From Fidelibacterota bacterium UBA1134 (GTDB lineage: Bacteria; Fidelibacterota; Marinisomatia; Marinisomatales; S15-B10), in the NCBI GenBank assembly GCA_002311975.1, contig DCAL01000059.1, positions 1 to 7,855 of the forward strand: DNA of 7,855 bases, in the 5' to 3' direction. This document shows, one piece after another, positions 1 through 6,690 of the stretch; within the stretch, counting starts at the first letter, position 1; each line of letters starts with the position of its first letter. A model generated the notes under the pieces. That model was not told the DNA's origin and searched no databases. It was given only the letters and a program-made list of their open reading frames with translations. The translations under genes were made by a program, and so were the position numbers.

Positions 1-68
1 GAAAACAAAGATTTTTCGTGATCTTGGCGTAGTGTGAACCGACAACGCTTACACTCCATATCTTCCGC

Positions 69-97
69 TTGCATCTGAGCTGAGGAAGGTATAAAAT
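69..97 (+). promoter_or_regulatory. Predicted sigma70-type promoter of the fad operon
   Basis: A TTGCAT hexamer at 69-74 and a TAAAAT hexamer at 92-97 are separated by 17 bases, which matches the usual -35/-10 arrangement. An overlapping TATAAA at 90-95 would give a 15-base spacer and is the poorer choice. Transcription would begin at about 103-105, just before the palindrome at 110-123. It is the only convincing promoter seen upstream of the five tightly packed genes. This is inferred from hexamers alone, and the organism's sigma factor preferences are unknown. Confidence 0.5.
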
Positions 98-109
98 AGC
101 GATAGATAG

Positions 110-123
110 ACTGACTAGTCGGT
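110..123. promoter_or_regulatory. Probable TetR/FadR-type operator (imperfect palindrome)
   Basis: ACTGACTAGTCGGT is a 14-base inverted repeat with one mismatched pair (T112/G121) around a perfect 8-base core, GACTAGTC at 113-120. The core closely resembles the site I recall for Bacillus subtilis FadR, TGAATGANTANTCATTCA; over the 18 aligned bases 108-125 I count about 12 identities, concentrated in the centre. It lies a few bases downstream of the predicted transcription start, where a bound repressor would block initiation or early elongation. The first gene of the operon encodes a TetR-family protein, so autorepression is the simple reading. Binding is inferred. Confidence 0.5.
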
Positions 124-125
124 TT

Positions 126-137
126 ATGGCAGAATAA
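126..137 (+). other. ATG followed by in-frame stop, in the TetR reading frame
   Basis: ATG GCA GAA TAA encodes only Met-Ala-Glu before stopping. It is in exactly the same frame as the TetR gene, and the frame then stays open from 138 through the TTG at 177. It could be the original TetR start, cut off by one nonsense substitution or a sequence error, or a meaningless three-codon ORF. No clear Shine-Dalgarno sequence precedes it; the palindrome occupies that space. Confidence 0.35.
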
Positions 138-161
138 GACATCCTATCAAAAAAAGATATC

Positions 162-167
162 AGGAAG
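162..167 (+). promoter_or_regulatory. Ribosome binding site supporting the TTG start of the TetR gene
   Basis: AGGAAG lies 9 bases before the TTG at 177. No ATG, GTG or other TTG occurs in this frame between the stop at 135-137 and 177, so this site is the main support for translation from TTG. The only upstream alternative starts are non-standard ones such as ATC at 141. Confidence 0.45.
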
Positions 168-176
168 AAACAAATT

Positions 177-752
177 TTGGACGCGGCACTGGATGTCGTT
201 GTAAAGAAAAGGTATTCCGATTGCCGCATGGACGATATCGTGGCAAAAGCAAACCTCAGCAAAGGCGCTATCTACTGGTATTACAAGTCCAAGAAAAAGA
301 TCTTCCTCGCCCTCATCAGCCACTGGGTTAACAACTTTGGCGTCACTCTCAATCAGATTGTAGAAGAAGATCTTGCGGCTTCTACCCAGCTTAAGGAGTT
401 GTTCCGCTTTTTTCTTGACGCCTATTCAGAGAATCCCCACGTCTTCAAGGCTGAACTGGAGTTCTGGGCATTGTTGAATAGAGACAGTGATTTCCACGAA
501 AAAACCCGGAAAGTGTACCACGAGTCTCTTGAACTGATCGAGGACATTATTGAGCAGGGCGTCGCTGCGGGGGAGTTCAAGAACCTCGATGTGAAGGTTG
601 CGGCTCTTTCCATTATGGTTAATATCGAAGGGATTGTCTGGTTTTCTCTCTTCGATGCCAACGGCGTCAGTGCACAGCACTATTTTGATACTATTTCCGA
701 TTTTATTCTGGCAGGACTTCTCAAGAAATCCGGGGGAAAAGAAAATGACTGA
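177..752 (+). CDS. TetR-family transcriptional regulator, FadR-like
   Basis: This 191-residue protein (from the TTG) is a TetR-family DNA-binding repressor, probably responding to acyl-CoA. The N-terminal helix-turn-helix is clear: MDDIVAKANLSKGAIYWYY at residues 18-36, then KSKKKIF, the usual family pattern. The rest is helical ligand-binding and dimerisation domain. Length is close to that of Bacillus FadR (about 194 residues). It is the first gene of a beta-oxidation operon, and its end overlaps the dehydrogenase start by 8 bases, so control of this operon is likely. The start is uncertain: starting at TTG removes the first part of helix 1. The upstream frame would supply a fitting family N terminus (SKKDIRKKQIL before DAAL), but it has no standard start codon before the TAA at 135-137. 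The regulator family is sure; the acyl-CoA ligand is inferred from context. Confidence 0.85.
   Translation: MDAALDVVVKKRYSDCRMDDIVAKANLSKGAIYWYYKSKKKIFLALISHWVNNFGVTLNQIVEEDLAASTQLKELFRFFLDAYSENPHVFKAELEFWALLNRDSDFHEKTRKVYHESLELIEDIIEQGVAAGEFKNLDVKVAALSIMVNIEGIVWFSLFDANGVSAQHYFDTISDFILAGLLKKSGGKEND
732..737 (+). promoter_or_regulatory. Ribosome binding site that fixes the acyl-CoA dehydrogenase start
   Basis: GGGGGA lies 7 bases before the ATG at 745, inside the last codons of the TetR gene. It supports the ATG at 745 over the in-frame ATG at 598, which would add 49 residues with no likeness to the family and overlap the TetR gene by 155 bases. Confidence 0.6.
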
Positions 753-2532
753 AACTCTAACAGTTTCCAAGACTGGCGGCCTTTTCGTACTGGAGTCTGT
801 GGGTGCGTACCCCATTTTTACTCGTGAACAGTTCACAGAGGAACAGCGCGAGATAGGACAGATGGTGACTGAGTTCTGTACCGAGAAAATATTTCCAGTA
901 AAGGACCGGATCGAAGAGAAGGATACCGCCCTTATCATTGACCTGCTGAAGCAGATGGGTGAGCTGGGGCTTCTCAGCCTCCATATCCCCGAGAAGCTCG
1001 GAGGGATGGAGATGGATAAGACAACCGGGCTCCTGGTTGCAGAAGCTCTCAGTGCAAGCGGTTCCTCTGCATTTACAGTAACACAAGGGACGCAGACTGG
1101 CATCGGGATGCTCCCCATCGTCTGGTTCGGCACTGAGGAGCAGAAGGCGAAGTACCTTCCCAAGCTGGCAACGGCTGAATGGATTGGTGCCTACGCTCTG
1201 ACGGAGCCGTCGGCAGGTTCAGATGCTACCTCTTCAAAGACTACCGCCATCTTGAGCGATGACGGGAAACACTACGTCCTGAACGGAGAAAAACAGTTCA
1301 TTACCAACGGAGGCATTGCTGATGTCTATTCCCTTTTTTGCCAGATAGATGGAACAAAGTTCAGTGCTTTTATCGTGGAGCGGACCATGGAGGGATTCGA
1401 GGTGGGACCTGAGGAACATAAAATGGGTTCAAAGGGATCATCTACAACACCGCTCAAGCTGACAAATGTGAAGGTCCCAGTAGAAAACCTGCTGGGTGAG
1501 GTCGGCGGCGGCGCAACGATTGCCTTCAACGTGCTGAATCACGGTCGATTGAAACTGGGCGCTCACGTGCTTGGCGGATGCAAGGAGGTCATCACAAATT
1601 CCGCGAATTATGCTCTGGAGCGGCGTCAGTTCGGTCAGCCCATCGCCTATTTTGACGCCATCAAGAAGAAGATCGCCGACATGACTATCCGAACGTACGC
1701 TCTCGATAGCATCATCTACCGCACGGGCGGCCTCATCGATGCTGCCATTTCCGACCTTGACCACGATTCCGAAGACTACTATCTCAAAATGGGAGAGGTG
1801 ATGGAACGGTTCGCCATCGAAGCGTCCATGGCAAAAGTTCTGGGCAGCGAAACAATAGGGTTCTGCGCTGACACCGGGATTCAGATCTACGGCGGTTACG
1901 GATATATTGAAGAGTACCCTATGGCGAGGCTCTACCGGGACACCCGCATCGACCGAATTTGGGAGGGAACCAACGAAATCAACCGCCAGATCATCATTGG
2001 TTACTTTATGAAGAAGGCTCTCATGGAGGAGATTCCGATCCGCGATAAAATCAGGGCTATTGACGACTTCCTGGCATCGGATGAGTTTGGGGCTCCCGGG
2101 TCTGCTCTTTCGAGACAGATACAGATAGTTGAGGCGGGGAAATACATGGTCCTCTATCTCTTCAACGAAGCGCTAAACGAATTCGGTCAGGATCTGAAGC
2201 ACGAACAGCAGCTCGGGGAGCTGCTTGCGGACTCCTTTATGGATCTTTACCTGGCTGACAGTACTCTGGCCAGAGTTGGCCAGATGATCCAGAGCAATGG
2301 TCAGCACGGTGTACTCGTACCGATAGCGCAAGCTCTCACGGCAGAGGCGACTCTCAACTTGATGAATCGAGGCCTTACTGGACTAAATGATATCTTTCAC
2401 GGCAATTTGCCCCATGAGGTAACTAACAAATTAAGGCTATTTCAGGTCCGGTTACTGCCGAAAGCAGACGTAGCCTCACTGAAGCGCCAGATTGCTGAAT
2501 ATGTCTATTCTCAGAAGAGATATCCATTCTAG
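745..2532 (+). CDS. fadE: Long-chain type acyl-CoA dehydrogenase (FadE-like)
   Basis: This 595-residue FAD enzyme oxidises acyl-CoA to trans-2-enoyl-CoA, passing electrons to electron-transfer flavoprotein. Domain order is an N-terminal helical domain (about 27-140), a middle beta domain (about 148-245) with the FAD/substrate motif YALTEPSAGSD at 150-160, and a C-terminal helical domain (about 255-420). That domain has ERRQFGQPI, GGYGYIEEYP and the catalytic-base motif WEGTNEINR, with Glu407 as the expected base. A further helical region of about 170 residues follows, as in mitochondrial VLCAD/ACAD9 and Bacillus FadE (about 594 residues), and not in the 380-residue short- and medium-chain enzymes. 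The N-terminal GGLFVLE segment also fits the Bacillus FadE group. Long-chain preference is inferred from this architecture. It overlaps the TetR gene by 8 bases, implying coupled translation. The gene symbol is by family likeness. Confidence 0.93.
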   Translation: MTETLTVSKTGGLFVLESVGAYPIFTREQFTEEQREIGQMVTEFCTEKIFPVKDRIEEKDTALIIDLLKQMGELGLLSLHIPEKLGGMEMDKTTGLLVAEALSASGSSAFTVTQGTQTGIGMLPIVWFGTEEQKAKYLPKLATAEWIGAYALTEPSAGSDATSSKTTAILSDDGKHYVLNGEKQFITNGGIADVYSLFCQIDGTKFSAFIVERTMEGFEVGPEEHKMGSKGSSTTPLKLTNVKVPVENLLGEVGGGATIAFNVLNHGRLKLGAHVLGGCKEVITNSANYALERRQFGQPIAYFDAIKKKIADMTIRTYALDSIIYRTGGLIDAAISDLDHDSEDYYLKMGEVMERFAIEASMAKVLGSETIGFCADTGIQIYGGYGYIEEYPMARLYRDTRIDRIWEGTNEINRQIIIGYFMKKALMEEIPIRDKIRAIDDFLASDEFGAPGSALSRQIQIVEAGKYMVLYLFNEALNEFGQDLKHEQQLGELLADSFMDLYLADSTLARVGQMIQSNGQHGVLVPIAQALTAEATLNLMNRGLTGLNDIFHGNLPHEVTNKLRLFQVRLLPKADVASLKRQIAEYVYSQKRYPF

Positions 2533-2537
2533 GAGGT
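2531..2537 (+). promoter_or_regulatory. Strong ribosome binding site overlapping a stop codon
   Basis: AGGAGGT shares its first two bases with the TAG stop of the dehydrogenase gene (2530-2532) and sits 6 bases before the thiolase ATG at 2544. It is the best Shine-Dalgarno match in the operon and suggests high thiolase translation plus re-initiation by ribosomes finishing the upstream gene. Confidence 0.75.
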
Positions 2538-2543
2538 TGAAAA

Positions 2544-3680
2544 ATGGCTGAAATAAAATCTGTTATTGTTGACGCTGTCCGTTCTCCTGTCGGAGTAAAA
2601 AGGGGGAAAATGGCGGGCGGCGTGAGGGCTGACGACCTTTCAGCTCAGGTGTTGAAGCAGCTCCTCGAGCGCAATCCGAATCTTCCTCTGGACAAGATAG
2701 ATGATGTCGTCCTTGGATGCGCCTTCCCGGAGGGATCTCAAGGGATGCTGATGGCGCGCGCGGTAGCGGTGTTGGCCGGAATCCCCATCGAAGCCAGCGC
2801 CAAAGTTGTGAATCGATTCTGTGGCTCATCCATGGACGCCCTTCATCAAGTAAGCCAAGCTATCGAGGCCGGCGACATCCAGGCCGGTATCGCTCTTGGC
2901 GTAGAAGATATGTTCACTGTTCCCATGGGCGGTTTCAATCCTGACTTCCACCCGGAACTGGCAGAAAAGGACTTTTACATAGGCATGGGTGAAACGGCCG
3001 AACTTCTCGCTCAGGATGGCAACATTGCCCGTGAAGATCAGGACACCTTCGCCATCGCTTCTCACAAGAAAGCATTAGCCGCTCTGAAATCGGGCAAGCT
3101 CGACAATGAAATCGTGCCGGTCGAACTTGAAGACGGAACCGTTATCGAGAAAGATGAGGGACCGAGAGAACCGGATGAAGAGAAGATCAGATCTCTGGGA
3201 CCGGCCTTTATCGAAAACGGCACGGTGACAGCGGCGACCAGTTCGCCAATCTCTTTCGGAGCGGCGGCAGCCATCGTAACCAGCGAATCGTTTGCTAAGA
3301 AACACAATCTAGCCGTTCGGGCACAGATTGTTGCGCGCACCGTTGCCGGCGTAGAATGGGACAGAATGGGCAGGGGACCTCTTCCCGCTTCGAAAAAAGC
3401 ATTCGAAAAGACGGGACTGAGCCTTGATGATATTGATGCCATCGAGTTGAACGAAGCTTTTGCCGCCCAGTCTCTCTATGTAATTCAGGAAGGTGGTTGG
3501 CCTGCAGAGAAGGTCAACCTCAACGGCGGCGCTATTGCCATCGGTCATCCTCTCGGCTGTTCGGGGCTCAGGATTGTTACCACGCTCATGAATGTATTAG
3601 AGCAAACCGACGGCAAGTACGGGATGGCGACTATGTGTATCGGCTCGGGGCAGGGAATTGCAACTATAATCAAGCGATAG
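2544..3680 (+). CDS. fadA: 3-ketoacyl-CoA thiolase (acetyl-CoA C-acyltransferase)
   Basis: This 378-residue cytosolic thiolase cleaves 3-ketoacyl-CoA with CoA to give acetyl-CoA and a shortened acyl-CoA, the last step of each beta-oxidation turn. All three catalytic residues are visible: nucleophile Cys93 in NRFCGSS, His335 in AIGHPLGCSG, and the acid/base Cys365 in CIGSGQG. NEAFAAQ is also present before the His motif. Length is near the family norm of about 390, so it is complete. One oddity is SSPISFGAAA, with Phe238 where many thiolases have Asp in S-D-G-A. A biosynthetic acetoacetyl-CoA thiolase has the same fold, but the setting between an acyl-CoA dehydrogenase and a hydratase/dehydrogenase fusion favours the degradative role. 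Its stop is one base before the next gene. Confidence 0.93.
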   Translation: MAEIKSVIVDAVRSPVGVKRGKMAGGVRADDLSAQVLKQLLERNPNLPLDKIDDVVLGCAFPEGSQGMLMARAVAVLAGIPIEASAKVVNRFCGSSMDALHQVSQAIEAGDIQAGIALGVEDMFTVPMGGFNPDFHPELAEKDFYIGMGETAELLAQDGNIAREDQDTFAIASHKKALAALKSGKLDNEIVPVELEDGTVIEKDEGPREPDEEKIRSLGPAFIENGTVTAATSSPISFGAAAAIVTSESFAKKHNLAVRAQIVARTVAGVEWDRMGRGPLPASKKAFEKTGLSLDDIDAIELNEAFAAQSLYVIQEGGWPAEKVNLNGGAIAIGHPLGCSGLRIVTTLMNVLEQTDGKYGMATMCIGSGQGIATIIKR

Positions 3681-3681
3681 C

Positions 3682-4335
3682 ATGTTACCAAAGTTGAGAG
3701 AACCAGTCAGCGCCCTGACCCATTTCATCGGCATTATTCTGTCTGCCGTGGGATTGGTGCTTCTGATAATGGAATCGGTCAGTCCCATAAAACCGTTACA
3801 TCTTGCCGCTTTCTCTATCTTCGGCGGCGGAATGTTTCTGCTCTACACAGCAAGTACACTATATCATTGGTTAGCTGTCTCTTCAAAAGCTGTGACATTT
3901 CTGAGAAAGATCGATCATACCATGATCTATGTTCTCATCGCCGCTACTTATACGCCTGTCTGCCTCATCCCTCTTCGCGGTTGGTGGGGCTGGAGTCTTC
4001 TAAGTATAATCTGGGGGCTTGCCCTGTTCGGGATTCTGCTGCGAATCTTTTGGAAGAGTCTTCCCAATTGGTTTTCCATCACCTCCTATATCGCCATGGG
4101 GTGGTTGGTTGTGGTGGCGAGCTGGCCTCTGATGGAAGCACTGCAACCGGGCGCTCTAGGGTGGATCGCCCTGGGCGGCATTTTCTACACCGTCGGTGCC
4201 GTTATACACGCAGTGGGCCGGCCCAATCCTGTCCCAAGAGTTTTTGGATCACACGAAATCTTTCACGTTTTTGTCATGATGGGAAGCTTTTCCCATTTCT
4301 GGGTTATGTACAACTATATCACAATACTCGATTGA
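3682..4335 (+). CDS. Hemolysin III / PAQR-family integral membrane protein
   Basis: This 217-residue protein has about seven hydrophobic segments (roughly 14-31, 41-61, 79-97, 104-122, 131-150, 156-176, 194-213) and belongs to the hemolysin III (TrhA/YqfA) branch of the PAQR superfamily, which includes adiponectin receptors. The family's metal-site residues are visible: S58-x3-H62 (STLYH), Asp78 in IDH, and H191-x3-H195 (HEIFH). An early EPVSALTH segment also matches. Adiponectin receptors show ceramidase activity that releases fatty acids, and bacterial members are tied to membrane homeostasis; the biochemical role here is unknown, and 'hemolysin' is a historical name. The ATG follows the thiolase stop by one base and has no good ribosome binding site, so translation probably depends on coupling. 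Family assignment is firm; a link to fatty acid metabolism is inferred from position. Confidence 0.9.
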   Translation: MLPKLREPVSALTHFIGIILSAVGLVLLIMESVSPIKPLHLAAFSIFGGGMFLLYTASTLYHWLAVSSKAVTFLRKIDHTMIYVLIAATYTPVCLIPLRGWWGWSLLSIIWGLALFGILLRIFWKSLPNWFSITSYIAMGWLVVVASWPLMEALQPGALGWIALGGIFYTVGAVIHAVGRPNPVPRVFGSHEIFHVFVMMGSFSHFWVMYNYITILD

Positions 4336-4347
4336 AATGAGGATCAT

Positions 4348-6690
4348 ATGACCAAACACATTGAAAAAGCTGCGGTGCTCGGTTCAGGGACAATGGGTTC
4401 TCAGATCGCGGGACACCTGGCAAATGCGGGCATCCCTTCCCTCCTCTTTGATCTGACGCAGAACCTGTCGGAGAAGGGGAAAGAAAACCTTATCACTATG
4501 AAACCCGCGCCTCTGTTCAACAGAAAGAACGTGGCGCTCGTGGAAGCGTGTAACTACGATGATCACCTTGAAAAACTAGCTGAAGCCGACTGGGTTGTGG
4601 AGGCGGTGGCGGAAAATCTAGAGATCAAACACAAAGTATATCAGACCATTACGCCCCACTTGAAGAGTGATGTTATTATTTCTTCCAATTCATCGGGGCT
4701 GCCCGTTTCTGAGATCGGAAAAGCGTTGCCGGAGAATCTGCGCAAACGGTTTCTGTTGACTCACTTCTTCAATCCGCCGCGGTATCTGCGGCTGGTGGAA
4801 CTGGTACAATCGGCGGCTGATGATAAAGTACTGAAGATACTCGCTTCTTTCTTGGAACATAATCTTGGAAAAGGTGTCGTTTATGCCAAGGACACTCCAA
4901 ATTTCATCGGCAACAGGATCGGCGTCTTTGCTCAAATGCTAGTGCTTAAGTTGACTGTGGAGATGGGCTTCACGGTGGAAGAAGTGGATAAACTGCTGGG
5001 CACCATCGCCGGCAGACCCAAAAGCGCCATGTACCGGACACTCGATATCGTGGGTCTCGATGTAGGATTCAACGTGGCAGTGAATACTTATGACAACTGC
5101 CCCGATGACGAGGAGAGAGACCTTATCAAATCGACAGATATTCTCGATAGACTCGTGGAGATGGGACGGCTCGGTCAGAAGACCGGCGAAGGATTCTACA
5201 AGAAGACTGATGAAGGGATACTCTCTCTGGACTTCAAAACTTTTAAGTACACACCGCAGAAGCGTGTCCGCTTTGACGGCTACCGTCTCGCGAAACAATA
5301 CAGCTCAACACCGCAGAAGATCAGAGCCCTTGCTTACAGCGATGACAAAGCAGGTAAATTCTTTTGGGAAGCCCTGGCAAGGACACTCATCTACACAGCT
5401 AACCGAATTCCTGAAATCGCCGATGATATTATCAATATTGATCACGCCATGAAATGGGGATACGCATGGGAGTTGGGACCGTTTGAGACGTGGGATGCCA
5501 TCGGTGTCCAACAATCCGTAAGCCGGATGAAGGATGAAGGAAAGCAGGTGCCAGCTTGGGTAGAGGAGATGCTTGAATCCGGGCAGGCATTCTTCTACGA
5601 AACCCAAGAAGGGTCGCGCTCCTTTTACAGCATCCCTGAAAAGGGTTTGTCACAGATTCCCATATCGGAAAAGAGCATCAATCTCTCCCTGCTGAAATCA
5701 AGCGGGAACACGGTCAAGCGTGACTGGAGCGCCTCTCTGATCGATCTGGGCGACGGCGTACTAAATGTTGAATTCCACAGTATTCTCCAGCCGGTCCTGA
5801 ATCCCATCGACATATCACTAACGCAGACTATCAGCGATGGTCTCGATCTTCTGGACGCTGGAAATTTCAAAGCGATGGTCATCGGTCATCAGGGGCAGAA
5901 TTTTTGCGCCGGCGCCAACCTTGCCCTCATTCTGGAGGCGTGCCAGGCAGAAGCCTGGGACAAGCTCGAAGAGACCGTGAAAAGTCTGCAGGATCTCACT
6001 CAGAGGATCCGCTTCTCGAAAGCTCCCGTTGTGGCAGCTCCCTTTGGTCTGACCCTCGGCGGAGGGTTTGAGCTGGTGGCTCCTGCCGCCAAACGCGTCG
6101 TATCCGCCGAGCTTTATGTGGGGCTGGTAGAGGTGGGTGTCGGTCTCATCCCCGGCGCCGGAGGCAACTTAAGGTTCATCCTCAACCTGCTTGAAGGGGC
6201 AAGCAAGAAACGACTGCAAACGTTTCAGATCGGCCAGAAGGCACTGGAGGTCATCGGCTTCGCAAAAGTCTCCACCTCGGCTCACCACGCGGTGAAGATC
6301 GGTTATCTGCGGCCCGATGATGAAATAGTGATGAATCGCGATCACCTCCTCGCCAGAGCTAAAGACGCTGCCTTATCGCTTGTTGATGGTTTTGAACCGC
6401 CGGCCTACAGGGACGACATCATCCTCGCCGGCAAGGGCGGCAGGACTGCCATGACGGTCGCCTTAAAGGGCTACAAGGTTCAGGGTAAAATTTCTGCTCA
6501 CGATGAACTGATCGCCAAGAAGTTAGCCTATATCGTCACGGGTGGCGATAAAGGCGGCGCCAACAAACCGCTGGATGAACAGTACCTTCTGGATATCGAA
6601 CGGGAAGCCTTTGTCAGTCTCTGCGGAGAGAAGAAGACGCACGATCGCATCCGGCATATGCTGAAGATGGGGAAACCGCTCAGAAATTAG
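4348..6690 (+). CDS. fadN: 3-hydroxyacyl-CoA dehydrogenase / enoyl-CoA hydratase fusion (FadN-type)
   Basis: This 780-residue two-function enzyme hydrates 2-enoyl-CoA and oxidises the 3-hydroxyacyl-CoA to 3-ketoacyl-CoA with NAD+. The dehydrogenase part comes first: Rossmann motif VLGSGTMG at 10-17, catalytic pair His139 (THFFNPP) and Glu151, the second-domain entry KDTPNFIGNR at 181-190, and GRLGQKTGEGFY at 273-284. A second dehydrogenase C-terminal-like segment lies around 330-410. The crotonase domain follows (about 470-660), with CAGANL at 520-525, Glu575 in LGGGFE and Glu595 before the GLIPGAGG loop. The 20-residue spacing of these glutamates equals that of the rat hydratase pair (E144/E164). 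Domain order and length match Bacillus FadN (about 789) and are opposite to proteobacterial FadB, where the hydratase is N-terminal. GAGGA at 4339-4343 lies 4 bases before the ATG. The stop codon overlaps that of the converging aspS gene. Confidence 0.93.
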   Translation: MTKHIEKAAVLGSGTMGSQIAGHLANAGIPSLLFDLTQNLSEKGKENLITMKPAPLFNRKNVALVEACNYDDHLEKLAEADWVVEAVAENLEIKHKVYQTITPHLKSDVIISSNSSGLPVSEIGKALPENLRKRFLLTHFFNPPRYLRLVELVQSAADDKVLKILASFLEHNLGKGVVYAKDTPNFIGNRIGVFAQMLVLKLTVEMGFTVEEVDKLLGTIAGRPKSAMYRTLDIVGLDVGFNVAVNTYDNCPDDEERDLIKSTDILDRLVEMGRLGQKTGEGFYKKTDEGILSLDFKTFKYTPQKRVRFDGYRLAKQYSSTPQKIRALAYSDDKAGKFFWEALARTLIYTANRIPEIADDIINIDHAMKWGYAWELGPFETWDAIGVQQSVSRMKDEGKQVPAWVEEMLESGQAFFYETQEGSRSFYSIPEKGLSQIPISEKSINLSLLKSSGNTVKRDWSASLIDLGDGVLNVEFHSILQPVLNPIDISLTQTISDGLDLLDAGNFKAMVIGHQGQNFCAGANLALILEACQAEAWDKLEETVKSLQDLTQRIRFSKAPVVAAPFGLTLGGGFELVAPAAKRVVSAELYVGLVEVGVGLIPGAGGNLRFILNLLEGASKKRLQTFQIGQKALEVIGFAKVSTSAHHAVKIGYLRPDDEIVMNRDHLLARAKDAALSLVDGFEPPAYRDDIILAGKGGRTAMTVALKGYKVQGKISAHDELIAKKLAYIVTGGDKGGANKPLDEQYLLDIEREAFVSLCGEKKTHDRIRHMLKMGKPLRN

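Noticed and set aside
1..37. Possible C-terminal tails of an upstream gene (stops at 19-21, 30-32 and 35-37 in the three plus frames)
   Set aside because: The stretch is too short to recognise any protein, and all three frames close quickly, as non-coding DNA would.
31..55. Inverted repeat AGTGT...ACACT before the promoter, possible terminator or operator
   Set aside because: Only five contiguous pairs with a loop of about 15 bases, no T-tract, and no match to a known site.
101..119. Short GATA-GATA-GACT-GACT tandem pattern
   Set aside because: Two copies each of a four-base unit is within chance expectation, and the second half is already part of the palindrome.
598..744. A 49-residue N-terminal extension of the acyl-CoA dehydrogenase from an ATG at 598
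   Set aside because: It lies inside the TetR gene in another frame, shows no family likeness, and the ATG at 745 has its own ribosome binding site and gives the expected FadE length.
426..1163. Open 245-codon frame on the minus strand
   Set aside because: It is antisense to the end of the TetR gene and the start of the dehydrogenase, both of which have clear family motifs; the translation has no recognisable domain.
3867..4340. Open 157-codon frame on the plus strand
   Set aside because: It is a shifted-frame shadow of the PAQR gene, whose transmembrane segments and metal motifs are in the other frame.
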